Source: Dipteris shenzhenensis
Lineage: Eukaryota; Polypodiophyta; Polypodiopsida; Gleicheniales
NCBI GenBank assembly: GCA_047967505.1
Contig: CM106538.1
Length of the DNA stretch: 64,000 bases
Direction: 5' to 3' (one strand)
The notes beneath the pieces were generated by a model. The model ran no database searches and was not told where the DNA came from. It saw only the letters and a list, made by a program, of their open reading frames with translations. Position numbers and translations under genes: made by a program. This document shows positions 53,936 through 64,000 of this stretch, piece after piece; within the stretch, counting starts at the first letter, position 1; the number at the start of each line of letters is the position of its first letter.

Positions 53936-56900
53936 ATGTCGACTAGCAACCTCAATCTGGAGGCATCTGCTAAGTTAGACAACTCCAATTACGGTACATG
54001 GAAATACCGAATGGAGACCATTCTTGTGCTTCAGGACAAATGGGAGTATGTCGATGGATCCATACCTAGACCATTGGCCGATCCAGCCACTAGTAGCTCT
54101 ACTCCATCTGTTGTCATAGCACCAGCAACGGGATCTACATCGGGATCTACATCTACACAAACAGTTTTCGCACCAGTAGCAGATCCTGCCATTGCCCGAG
54201 CTCAAGCAGAATGGGGTAAGAAAGACAAGTATGCCTATCACCTGATCAAGCAGAATGTGCAAGATGTCATGCTAGGACAGCTCAACACAGTCAAGACATC
54301 AAAAGAAGCATGGGATATGTTCGCAGCTCTCTACGAGTCCAAGAACACATCCAGGATTCTCACCCTGAGAAACCAGATCAACCAGAGTTTCTGCAATAGC
54401 AATGAAACCGGTCATGCTTATGTACTCCGCATCAAAGACTACAACAATCAACTTGCAGCAGCAGGAGAAACTATGAATCCCGCAGAAATGGTTCAAGTCA
54501 TCCTGAATGGACTAGGAGAAGGATATGAGAATCTGGTCCAGAGTATTGCCATCCAACAGCAAATTCCAACACTTGAAGAACTTCAGTCAGTTCTACTTGG
54601 TGAAGAACTCAGGACTCAGGCCATTCAAGCACGTAAAGGTCATTCTAATGATCAGGCATTCACCGCTTCAGATAGAAGCAGAGGCAAAGGCAGAAACAGA
54701 GGTAGATCATATCAGAAAAGTGGTCATCATCATCAACAAAATCAAAGTCAGAATCAGCATCAGCATCAGCAGCATCCTCAGCAACATCAAAATCAGCAAA
54801 GAGGAAATCATTCCAACCGAGGAAGATTCCAAGGACGAGGGAATGCATCCACCAATGTGTCAAACATTCAATGCAACTATTGTCACAAGTTTGGACACTA
54901 TGAAAGAGATTGCCGCAAGAAGCAGTATGACCAAGGCGATCAATCCAGCAAGGGAATTCCCGAGGAAGAGGAAATCATCGTGGTGGACATTCTAGTCAAA
55001 GTCATTTTGCAAATGAACATGGAAATATGTTTCTTGCAAGTGAGGAATTGCATCAGACTGATACAATGCACCTAGACACTGATTTCAATCCCAAAGAGGA
55101 TTTCAGCTATCAAGTCGACCAAGTGGAACAGGATCCTTGGTACATCGACAGCGGTGCATCATCTCATATGACAAATCATCAGGAATGGTTCACAGAAATG
55201 AAGCCATTAGAAGGTCAAAAGAATGTCATCTACACAGCAGACAATACACCGAATCCGGTTCAAGGGACAGGTGTTATCCCTATGAACAATTTCACTGGTA
55301 CAAAAGGATTAGTCAAAGATGTGCTCTATGTTCCGAAGCTCAGCAAGAACCTTTTGTCAGTAGGTCAAATGACGGAACACAACTACAAAGTCATCTTCGA
55401 CGGTGATGAATGCACTATCAGAGACAAATCCAAAAGAGGTCAGCTAGTAGCAAAAGGTGTCAAGGAAGGACGCTTATACAGGATGCTAGCTACAGTACCA
55501 GATAAGCATGCCATGTCCGCTCAAATGCAACAGATGCCACTATCCGCAAAATGGCACAAGAGATATGGTCATGTCAACTTCAAGTACTTGTTAGATCTCA
55601 GGAATCAAAATATGGCAATTGGGATTCCGAAGCTACAATTTCTTGGAAAAGTTTGTGAAGCATGCTGCTTCGGCAAACAAAAGCGAACCAACTTTGTCAG
55701 AAGTACCTCTCGTGCACGAGGTATTCTTGATTTGATTCATACAGATGTATGGGGTTATGCCCAGACCCGCAGCATCAATGGTTCACTTTATTACTTGACC
55801 TTCATCGATGACTACAGCAGATATTGTTGGGTCTACTTTCTGAAAGAGAAATCTGAAGTGTTTGCCAGATTTCAAGAATTCAAAGCCATGGTAGAAAACC
55901 AGACAGGCAGAAAGATCAAAGTCATGAGATCAGACAGAGGAGGTGAATACATGTCTTCAGCCTTCATCAACTTTTGCAAAACTCACGGTATTCGAAGACA
56001 ATTCACATGTGCAGATACTCCTCAGCAAAATGCAATAGCTGAAAGGAAGAATGGGACTTTAGCAGACAGTGCTCGAGCAATGCTTAGTGAAAAGCATCTT
56101 CCGAATCAGTATTGGGCAGAAGCAATAGCTACAGCTAACTACTTGCTTAATCGGCTTCCTACCGAACCAATACAAGGTATGACTCCTTATGAAGCATTCA
56201 CTGGACACAAGCCACGCATTGGGCATCTCCGCATATTTGGTTGCATAGCATATGCCCACATACATGATGATCATCGCAGGAAATTGGATGTGAAATCACG
56301 CAAATGCATCATGGTTGGCTACAGTGAAGAAAGTAAAGCATACAAATTGTATGATCCCATCAACCGCAAAGTCATTATCTCCAGAGATGTAATCTTCGAT
56401 GAGGAATCAGAATGGAAAACCTCACCTACACAGGAGATAGAAGCATCGACTTCACAGTCATCTACAGAACAGGTTGATGAAGAAGAGCAAGAATTGCCAG
56501 CAACACCCCAAGCAGTGCCACAGCAGCTCAGACGGTCTACTAGGGAAAGCAGACCACCAGCCAGATTGACATATGCTCAGAAAGGCAAAGCAATTCAGGT
56601 GGAAACCACCAACTATGCTCTTATGACTACCATCATGGCTACAGAAGAGCCAGTGTACTTCGAAGACGCAGTAGATAAGCCAGAATGGCAAACTGCTATG
56701 AATGAAGAAATGGATGCTTTGTATAAAAATAACACTTGGGTATTATGCGACCTTCCACCAGGAAAGAAGGCCATAGCCAACAAATGGGTATACAAAGTGA
56801 AGTACAATCCAGATGGCAGTATTCAGAGATACAAAGCCAGATTAGTTGCAAAAGGATTTGCACAACAATATGGCCAAGATTATGATGAGACTTATGCTCC

Positions 56901-58197
56901 AGTAGCAAAGATGGATTCCATACGGTTCTTGATATCACTAGCGACACTCAGTAAATGGAATGTGTATCAGCTCGATGTCAAGAATGCATTTCTCAATGGT
57001 TATCTAGACGAGGAAGTCTACATGCAACAACCAGCCGGTTATGTTGAACCAGGAAAGAAGAACAAGGTTTGCCATCTCAAGAAAAGTCTCTACGGCTTAA
57101 AGCAAGCACCCAGAAGTTGGTACAGCAGAATTGACAAGTATTTTGCTGATCTGGGATACATGAAGTCCAATGCAGATCATACTCTCTACTACAAAGTTCA
57201 AGGGGAAGATATTACTATTGCACTTTTGTACGTAGATGATCTGATTGTGACAGGAAGCAAGGATAGCTTCATCAGAAAATTAAAACAAGACTTATCTGCA
57301 GAGTTCGACATGAAGGATCTTGGACTTATGCACTATTGTCTTGGAATTGAGTTCTGGAGAGATTCCGATAGCACATTCATGAGTCAGCTCAAGTATGTTG
57401 ACAGTCTCCTGAAGAAGTTTCATATGGCCGATTGCAAGATTGCAGCCACTCCCATGGAACAGAGTTTGAAACTTACTAAAGATTCAGAAAAGCCTACAGT
57501 CAATGACAGATACTACAGGCAACTCATTGGATCTCTTATATATCTGACAATCACACGGCCAGATATTTGTTATGCAGTAAGCTCACTAGCACAGTTTATG
57601 GCAATTTCAAAACAGTCTCACTGGAATGCAGCCAAAAGAGTCTTGAGATACATCAGAGGTACAAGACAGTTTGGGATAGAATACAGAGGAAGTCATCCAC
57701 GGTTGCATGGATACTGTGATAGTGACTATGCTGGAGATCATGAGACCAGGAGATCGACACAGGGATATGCATTTTTCCTTGGTCAAGGTGCTATATCATG
57801 GTTGTCAAACAAACAGCCAACTGTTTCTTTGTCTTCAACTGAAGCATAATATAGGGCACTCACTACAGGTGCATGTGAGGCTATATGGCTCAGAAGACTA
57901 TTGTCAGAAACAGATTACTTTGATGAGTCAAAGCCAACAACAATATACTGTGATAATCAATCGGCTCAAGCATTGGCCAAAAATCCAGTATATCACTCCA
58001 GGACAAAGCACATTGATGTCAGAGAACACTTCATCAGAGAAAGAGTGTTACTTGGTGACATCACACTGCAGCATTGTGATAGCAAAGAAAATGTTGCAGA
58101 TATCTTTACCAAACCACTCGGTAAAGAGCTATTCGAGAAACACCGACTAGCTCTTGGTTTGATGCAGAGGAAGGACATTCCCATTAAAGGGGTGTGA
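53936..58197 (+). pseudogene. Copia-4 gag-pol polyprotein with one frameshift and one stop
   Basis: Gag starts MSTSNLNLEASAKLD (53936; an in-frame ATG lies at 53858). It includes a Gln/His-rich segment (54735-54800) and a knuckle CNYCHKFGHYERDC (about 54870-54911). Near 54950, in an AAGGGAA run, the loss of one base shifts gag out of frame with pol. Protease IDSGASSHM lies near 55150. Integrase has HKRYGHVN, CEACCFGKQ, SDRGGEYMS and TPQQNAIAERKN (55555-56060), all catalytic positions present. RT has YVDDLIVTG (near 57230). RNase H has YCDSDYAGD, and a TAA at 57847-57849 replaces an expected Glu codon in the SSTEAEYR block. It then continues to VADIFTKPLGK and ends GV at 58197. Confidence 0.93.
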
Positions 58198-58285
58198 TGG
58201 AATGTAATGCTCAGTCCTTCTTCGATTCCCCAGAATCATCATCTTGAGGGAAGGCCTACTTCATGATGTTGATCTTGAGGGAAGG

Positions 58286-58556
58286 TGTTGAGAGTTCACG
58301 CTCAACATCATGTGATCATGTGTGCATAGCACCATCACGTGATCATGTGTGCATAGCACTAACCTTATAGAGTGCTATAAAGGAAAGAGTTAGATCCCCT
58401 AATCCTAACCCTAAAAGGGTTTGTATATATTCTATTTTTTCAACTAATTCTAGTGTACAGTTAGTCATTTGTGGTGTGCTCTCTAGCTGTGCCCCCTCTC
58501 CTCATCTCCACTCTTCTCCTCTCCCCTCTTCATATTTTGTCATCTCATTTACAACA
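58286..58556 (+). repeat. Copia-4 3' LTR
   Basis: Begins TGTTGAGAGTTCACG after the polypurine tract TTGAGGGAAGG and ends about TTTACAACA. It contains two 27-bp direct repeats (58306-58332 and 58333-58359) and a TATA-like CTATAAAGG at about 58376. The right end is uncertain by a few bases. Confidence 0.75.
58306..58359 (+). promoter_or_regulatory. Duplicated 27-bp LTR motif upstream of a TATA-like box
   Basis: Two adjacent copies of CATCA(T/C)GTGATCATGTGTGC followed by ATAGCAC lie about 20-70 bp before CTATAAAGG. The second copy contains CACGTGATCATG, with a G-box core. The layout resembles enhancer repeats in plant LTR promoters; this is inferred. Confidence 0.5.
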
Positions 58557-58829
58557 AGGTAAGAATTGCTTGGTGGGCTCAATGCAAAGGCTGGATGTTC
58601 CTCTACATTCATCTTCGCCTTGGCCAATGTAGTAGTTCTAGCTTGAGCTACAGATGTCTTTCATTTTGCCCATATGGCATTCGAAAGAGCCTACCTTTCA
58701 TCGGACAATAGAGTCCATCAACTTAGGATAAATAAAATAGCTTTTTGGTTTGCATATAGATCAAAACAAAATCTATTTGTTGCAAGTCTTGTTGCAAAAG
58801 CAAAAAAGGGTCCTGGCCAAAAAAAACCC
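58557..58829. other. Unassigned sequence right of Copia-4
   Basis: No gene or repeat recognised. Confidence 0.3.
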
Positions 58830-59270
58830 TTACAATTGTAGCAGGGCATGGCACATCATTGTTGGAACCCTAGGACAGGGACATATAGTATGCCTGTAAA
58901 GAAACTGGAGTTTTTCCTTAGGCATGTATGGCACAAGTTCATTTTGAGCCCTTACGAAATTGGATCCTCCCCATCTAGAGTATTCATCGCTAACATTGAT
59001 TGTTCTAATAACCCCAAGGAGACACACAACAACCATCACATTCAAGTGATGCTTGCCAACATAGATATCCCATTCAAATGTATTGCACTTAAAGTACAGA
59101 ATATCTTTGATTCGATCATATGTTAGGCGATAGAATCCTTCACCTAACTTCTCAACGATACTATGTGTTAAGCTAGGAAAATGCCCATTGAAGCCTTTGC
59201 AAATCATTTTGACCCCAGGCAAGAGCTCAAACAAGTCATAGGAACTTCCCTTCAAATCATCCCAAGTCAA
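58830..59270 (-). pseudogene. Unrecognised open frame of 146 codons
   Basis: Minus-strand frame starting MTWDDLKGSSYDLF, with a plausible mixed composition (VKMICKGFNGHFPSLTHSIV, EKLGEGFYRLTYD, NVSDEYSRWGGSN). No family was identified. The N-terminal wording and the Trp and Gly distribution vaguely recall the C-terminal part of plant F-box/kelch proteins, but no repeat could be demonstrated. Upstream minus-strand sequence (59271-59380) holds WVWSSVEKLKCYG in another frame, so it may be a piece of a broken gene. It could equally be a chance frame. Confidence 0.25.
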
Positions 59271-60600
59271 TGGCTTCCTAGCAGTAGAATTTACTTAATC
59301 TTATTTGCGTACCATAACATTTGAGTTTCTCGACAGAACTCCAAACCCATGCATCTTTATTTGCTTGCAACAACATTGTGAATGTAAGATTAAATGCCAA
59401 TAGAATAAATCATCCCTGACTACTAGTAATGCAAATATTACAACGTACAGTAACAACAACAAAGTAAAGTTTAAAGCACGAGTGTTATTTGCATCCAGAA
59501 GACATTCTATGATAGTATATTTTATGCTTTTGAAAAGAGCATAGCAAAAAGAGATTCCTTCTTATTAAAAAAGAATAGCCAAAAAAAGGCTTCTTTCTAT
59601 TACATAGAAGCTTCATCAGAGTTGAACTCTACTATAGCAATCTCAATTTTGGAAGCCTAGAATTGGCATGCACTTTACACCATCAAAACAACTGAGCTTC
59701 TCTTTGGGAAAATAGCCAACAAACAAAATTTGGCAATGTACCAAGAAGGGCACATGCCAGCTCATGTACGAGTAATGTACATCGACCCACTTCATGATAC
59801 CCATAGAGCAAATAACGGACATAGCATTTATGTATGGCGCCATTGCTTCACCCCAAGCGACCTCATTGCCATGAATAGACAATCTTTCCTCATTGGACAG
59901 GTATCAAAGATGGGGTGAATCCTCGCTAAGGTAGAGCACTGAAATAAATGAAGCACTTCAGCACGGCCTACCAAATGGATTTGGAGCTTCCATTTGAACC
60001 ATGTTTGCTTGCTGGAAGAACAAAAAAGAATTCAATGCAAGGTACCAATGAACGGGCACTTCAATTCTTTCAACACTTAAGTGGACTTTCCCAAGAACAA
60101 CTCAAAGTATTCCTATGTACTTGAAGAAACACTTCTTATATAAATTCAAAGTCGATTGCAATTCAATCACATAAACTCTAACCCACACCAAATTTCTATT
60201 TCCACTTATGTAGTCCACAGGTAAATCTATATGCAAACAATATGGACCATTACAATAACCAAAAGCATATTAAGGAAAGTACATGGTGGCCACAATGCCT
60301 CACATCGTAGATGCAACCCTATGGCCAATAAAGTATCCTTTCATCCCTCCCCTCTACCCTTTTCTCTCTCATTTTCTCTCTCAAAAGCACATGAAATGCA
60401 TGCATAAAAAGTCTTGCAATTTCAATTGTACACATGTAGATTTTCATTGAAGTACTCCAAGCACCACTCGAGCAAGTACTTGTAAGAATACCCCAAACCA
60501 CACAGAAAATGCAACCCACATATCAATATCACATATGCGAATTGCATGTTTAAGTAAAGCTACAATGATCCTAACCAGAATGCCAACCAAAATATAGCAT
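59271..60600. other. Unassigned sequence
   Basis: No recognisable gene. A 79-codon minus-strand frame (59882-59643) has no family motif. The right part begins to show words shared with the adjacent satellite-like array. Confidence 0.35.
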
Positions 60601-60619
60601 ACAAAACACATGCCCCCCA

Positions 60620-63250
60620 ATTAACTTAACTAGACAAACTAACACACAAACATAATATCATTTTGCAAATTGCAACTCCATCAAAATAGCAAGCACAAAG
60701 CATTACCATGCAATTTCCACCCACCATTTGTGCAAACCTTTCAAGGAATACTCCAAAGCATAGGAAGAGTACATGACAAACAAACTTGCAAAGTAAAATC
60801 ACTGTGCAAGTTGCAACCCACAGCAAGCAATACCCAAACAACATAGCAAACCCCCTGCACTAGTAAACGACAGCACTTGGTGAACATACACTTGTGCACC
60901 ATGCAAATTCCACATGCCTTTTGAGCAAACCCTTAAAGGAATACCCAAAAGAACAGGAAGATAATAGGATGGCACATAACAAACAAATTTGCATACTAGT
61001 AAACGTGATCGGTGAAGGAACGAGCACACATACAACATGCAAATTCCATGTGCAATTTGAGCAAACCCTTGGAGAAATACTCCAAAGCACTGGAAGAATA
61101 CATGATGGTTATGATAACATTTAAATGAAGTTTCAGATACCCCCACCAACACACCGCACAACATATCATTTCTCTTTTCTCTTGCTAGCTCTCTCCCCCT
61201 CCGAGGCATATGGAAGCATTACATTAATTAACACAAAACATAAAATAATTCTACAAATTGCAACTCCATCAATTTAAGAAGAAAAAAGTATTATATTAAT
61301 TAGTATAGAGATGATCTTTTCTTCCAACCCCTCTCTCCCCATAAAGCATTAACCAAATTTCAAGATTTTAATGGGAACGTACAAATGAGCACACATGCAC
61401 CATGCAAATTTCATGTGTAATTTGAGCAAACCCTTGGAGGAATACAGGAAGAATACATGAAGGTTGTGATGTCAATGTTTAATCGAAGTTTCAGATACCC
61501 CCACCAACACGCCGCACAAAATATACTTTCTCTTTTCTCTTGCTAGCTCTCCCCCCCTCCGAGGCATATGGAAGCGTTACATTAATTAACACGCAAACAT
61601 AAAATTATTTTGCAAATTGAAATTCCATCAAAGTAAGAAGCACAAATATTATATTAATTAGTATAGAGATGATATTTTCTTCCCACCCCTCCCTCCTCAT
61701 AAAGCATAAACCAAATTTAAAGATTTTGATAGGAACGTACAAACGAGTACACATACACTATGCAATTTCAATGTGCCATTTGAGCAAACCTTTCAAGGAA
61801 TACTCTAAAGCACATGATAACACGTGACAAATGAGCTTGTTCTTGAGTGAAGTGGAGGGGAAAAGTGATACTTTAATTAACATGCAAATGTAAAATCACT
61901 TTGCAAGTTGCAACTCCACCAAAACAAGAAGCATCTCATGCCATAAAAGACCTAAGAGACTTTTTTAAAAGACACATAGCCTCTTATTTTTAAACTCTTA
62001 TATGCCAAACTCCAACGATTTATTAAGAAAGTAGAAACAGACACAAGTGCACCTTGCAAATCCCATGTTCTCTTTCAGCAAACCTTTACTCCAAGGCACA
62101 GGAAGAGTACGGTGGCAAATGACAAACAAAAGTGTGCATGAGCACCATGCTGATTCCATGTGCCATTTGAGCAAACTTTTCAAGGAATACTCCAAAGCAC
62201 AGGAAGAGTACATGATGGCACGTGACAAACAAACTTGTGCTAGAGTAAACTGGACAAGTGCTATATTATTTAAGATGCAAATGTAAAAACACTATGCAAG
62301 TTGCAACTCCACCAAAGCAGGAAGCATCCCATGCCACAAAAGACCCAAGAAACTTTTTTTTAACACATCTTAATTAATATGAAAATGCAAAAGAATTAGA
62401 ATGTAGGAACAGATATACACACACCATGCAAATCCCATGTGCCATTTGAGTAAACCTTTAAAGGAATACTCCAAGGCACAGGAAGAGTACATGGTGGGAA
62501 ATGACAAACAAAAGTGTGCACGAGCACCATGCAAATTCCATGTGCCATTTGAGCAAGCCTTTCAAGGAATACTCCAAAGCACAGGAAGAGTACACGATGC
62601 TACATGACAAACAACTTGTGCTAGAGTAAAGTGGACAAGTAAAGAGCTATATTGACTAATACACAAATGTAAAAACACTATGCAAGTTGTAGCTCCACCA
62701 AAACAGGAAGCAACCCATGCCATTAAAAACCCAAGAACTTTTTTTGACCCACATAGCCTCTTATTTTAAAACCCTTAGATGCTAAATTTCAAGGATTTAT
62801 AAAAAATGTAGGAACAAACACACATGCACCATTGCAAATCCCTTGTGCCATTTGAGCAAACTAGAAGAGTACATGATGGCAAACGACAATTAGAGCTATG
62901 TGCGAGGACCATGCAAATTCCATGTGCCATTTCTACCTACCCTTGAATGAATACTCCAAAGCATAGGAAGAATACACAATGGCAATGATGTCAGCAGCTG
63001 AGAAAAGCACATGCACTCACCCCAATCAAACGCAGAACCAAATGTCATTTCTTCTTTCTCATCTCACCCCCCTCTCTCTCTCCAAATCACAAGAAAGATG
63101 TAGGAATGCCCAAAAATTTGTATGACTAAGAAGACAAAGCATCATATTAATTAGCATGGAAATGTAAAATCATTCCACAAAGTACTACTCCACTAAAATA
63201 AGAACCATCCTATGCCATAAAAGACCCAAGGAAGCACAATAGGTAGTAGC
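60620..63250. repeat. Degenerate satellite-like tandem array, period about 360-390 bp
   Basis: A roughly 95-bp block (CATGCAAATTCCATGTGCC, then ATTTGAGCAAACC, TTTCAAGGAATACTCC, AAAGCACAGGAAGAGTACATG, GACAAACAAA) recurs at about 60720, 60905, 61045, 61408, 61770, 62064, 62158, 62438, 62538, 62848 and 62925. In the right half it occurs in pairs about 75-100 bp apart with a pair-to-pair spacing of about 374-400 bp. In the middle the spacing is about 362 bp. Companion blocks such as CATGCCATAAAAGACC recur at about 61938, 62330, 62718 and 63215. The short minus-strand frames across it translate the repeat. Confidence 0.88.
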
Positions 63251-63280
63251 GTATTCGGCTAATAGAATATAAGTATGGGG

Positions 63281-63281
<1 letters not shown>

Positions 63282-63325
<44 letters not shown>
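63282..63325. repeat. (GA)n microsatellite
   Basis: About 21 uninterrupted GA units after a GGGGGGG run. Confidence 0.97.
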
Positions 63326-63329
<4 letters not shown>

Positions 63330-63580
63330 TCAATTAGCTAACCAACCAACTATTATAATTAATAAGATCAATTAATTTAATCAATCTAAGTAATCAATTA
63401 ATTATATTTACTCAAACTATCTATGAATTAGTTGCGGTGGCTTAAACCTTAGCAGTGCATGTCCTTAGTGAATGAATGGGCCTAGATCCTTAGTCTTAGT
63501 CTTACATTTGCTCGCCATAACTTTGGAACATATAAGCCTTCACAAGACAATGTAGACCTTGTAATTCGTTACAACGATAA
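63326..63580. other. AT-rich unassigned sequence
   Basis: TTAATTAA-rich sequence (about 63350-63415) with no recognised feature. Confidence 0.35.
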
Positions 63581-64000
63581 TCAATTTAATGTGGTCATTG
63601 TAAGGACTTTGTAGCTTTTTAAAACAACCATATAGTTCCATGTCAAAGTAGGATAGTTTGCCATGTAGGTGTCCGCAAAGTTTATCTTGAGGCATCCAAT
63701 GGATTATAGCAACATCTATCTCGGTAGTGGAGTTCGTAGTTAAAAGAGGCAAAATCCCTAAGTAGAGATGTCTTCTTTCTTTCTTGTGATAAATAGTTAG
63801 CATAAAATTTTCAATGCTATGTGCATATGAATGGATGTACATGGTCAATATAAGGAAGTAGATGGTCCTTGTAAGAACCTATATCGATCTATATGGTCTT
63901 AGAAAGGCTTATGCAACCTAGTCAATTCAATGTGGTCATTACAAGGACTTTGTAGCTTTTTAAAAGAACCATATAGTTCCATGTCAAAGTAGAATAGTTT
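63581..64000. repeat. Start of a 341-bp-period tandem duplication
   Basis: TCAATTTAATGTGGTCATT at 63581 recurs as TCAATTCAATGTGGTCATT at 63922. Similarity continues at about 95% for at least 79 bp to the end of the window (CTTTGTAGCTTTTTAAAA, CATATAGTTCCATGTC). The second copy is cut by the window edge, so further copies may follow. Confidence 0.88.

Larger units (their letters stand above)
53865..58556 (+). mobile_element. Copia-4 element, no 5' LTR seen
   Basis: Plus-strand Ty1/Copia element with a nearly intact gag-pol and a 3' LTR beginning at 58286. Upstream of gag the sequence TTGGCACCCAAC (53873-53884) resembles a primer-binding site of non-Met type. No copy of the 3' LTR precedes it, so the element is 5'-truncated or its 5' LTR was lost. 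No target duplication is assignable. Confidence 0.85.

Noticed and set aside
59643-59882. 79-codon minus-strand frame ending GFQN
   Set aside because: No family resemblance, no splice or neighbouring support; left in the unassigned stretch.
60799-62286. Small proteins with MYSSCALEYSLKSLLKWHM-like sequence
   Set aside because: The recurring peptide comes from the satellite-like array read on the minus strand; there is no independent evidence of coding.
60620-63250. CRISPR-like array of regularly spaced repeats
   Set aside because: Repeat units and intervals are both long, variable and mutually similar, and the context is eukaryotic transposon-rich DNA without cas genes.
63540-63848. 102-codon minus-strand frame near the right edge
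   Set aside because: It overlaps the 341-bp duplication and shows no recognisable domain.

Overview
The window reads as plant nuclear DNA, most likely from a fern or another seed-free vascular plant with a large repeat-rich genome. The grounds are a PLS-type pentatricopeptide-repeat (PPR) gene of the kind greatly expanded in land plants, plant-type Ty1/Copia elements primed by initiator-Met tRNA, Ty3/Gypsy and hAT remnants, and long AT-rich stretches without genes. The fern placement is an inference from the style of the PPR protein and the repeat load, and nothing here proves it. No bacterial operon, CRISPR array, rRNA or tRNA gene was seen.

One convincing host gene is present, at 1757-3718 on the minus strand. 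It encodes an organelle-type PPR protein. A short intron (3530-3622) joins an upstream exon in phase, and the joined exons carry a near-canonical PDF motif of the plant organellar single-stranded-DNA-binding (OSB) proteins in front of the PPR array. A further upstream exon at 3815-4064 is possible. About 90-bp tandem repeats lie just past its stop codon, and a compound (CA)n(TG)n(CT)n microsatellite lies at 5.47-5.69 kb.

From 6.2 to 30 kb the window is a nest of LTR retrotransposons. A decayed Copia-1 copy (6.19-9.72 kb, minus) is fused to the 3' end of a Copia-2 element (9.72-10.39 kb, plus). Next come a complete gag-only LTR element (10467-13084) and a complete internally deleted Copia-3 (13743-17298), both inserted in purine-rich repetitive DNA. 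A Ty3/Gypsy integrase relic (about 18.97-25.60 kb, minus) is split by a complete Copia-2 copy (19814-25370) and bordered by a 5'-truncated Copia-2 copy (25603-29662). Exact 5-bp target duplications fix the limits of the complete elements.

From 30 to 45 kb there is a degraded hAT transposase (30.36-31.33 kb) split by a small terminal-inverted-repeat element, an unrecognised pseudogene (33.3-34.0 kb), and an orphan LTR end with a primer-binding site (35.67 kb). A complete Copia-1 (36464-42611, minus) carries a second small inverted-repeat element in its RNase H region. It is followed by short repeats and an old Copia RT relic.

From 45 kb to the end there is the youngest complete Copia-2 (45179-50838, plus; LTRs differ at about 4 of 350 positions), a Gypsy integrase relic (51.3-51.9 kb), and a nearly intact Copia-4 lacking a visible 5' LTR (53.9-58.56 kb). 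Beyond that lie unassigned sequence, a degenerate satellite-like array with a repeat period of about 360-390 bp (60.6-63.25 kb), a (GA)n tract, and a 341-bp-period duplication that runs off the window. The genes do not form a pathway: the window is one organelle-targeted-type gene in a field of retrotransposons. Its main interest lies in the PDF-PPR architecture and in recombination and mobilisation among defective Copia copies.
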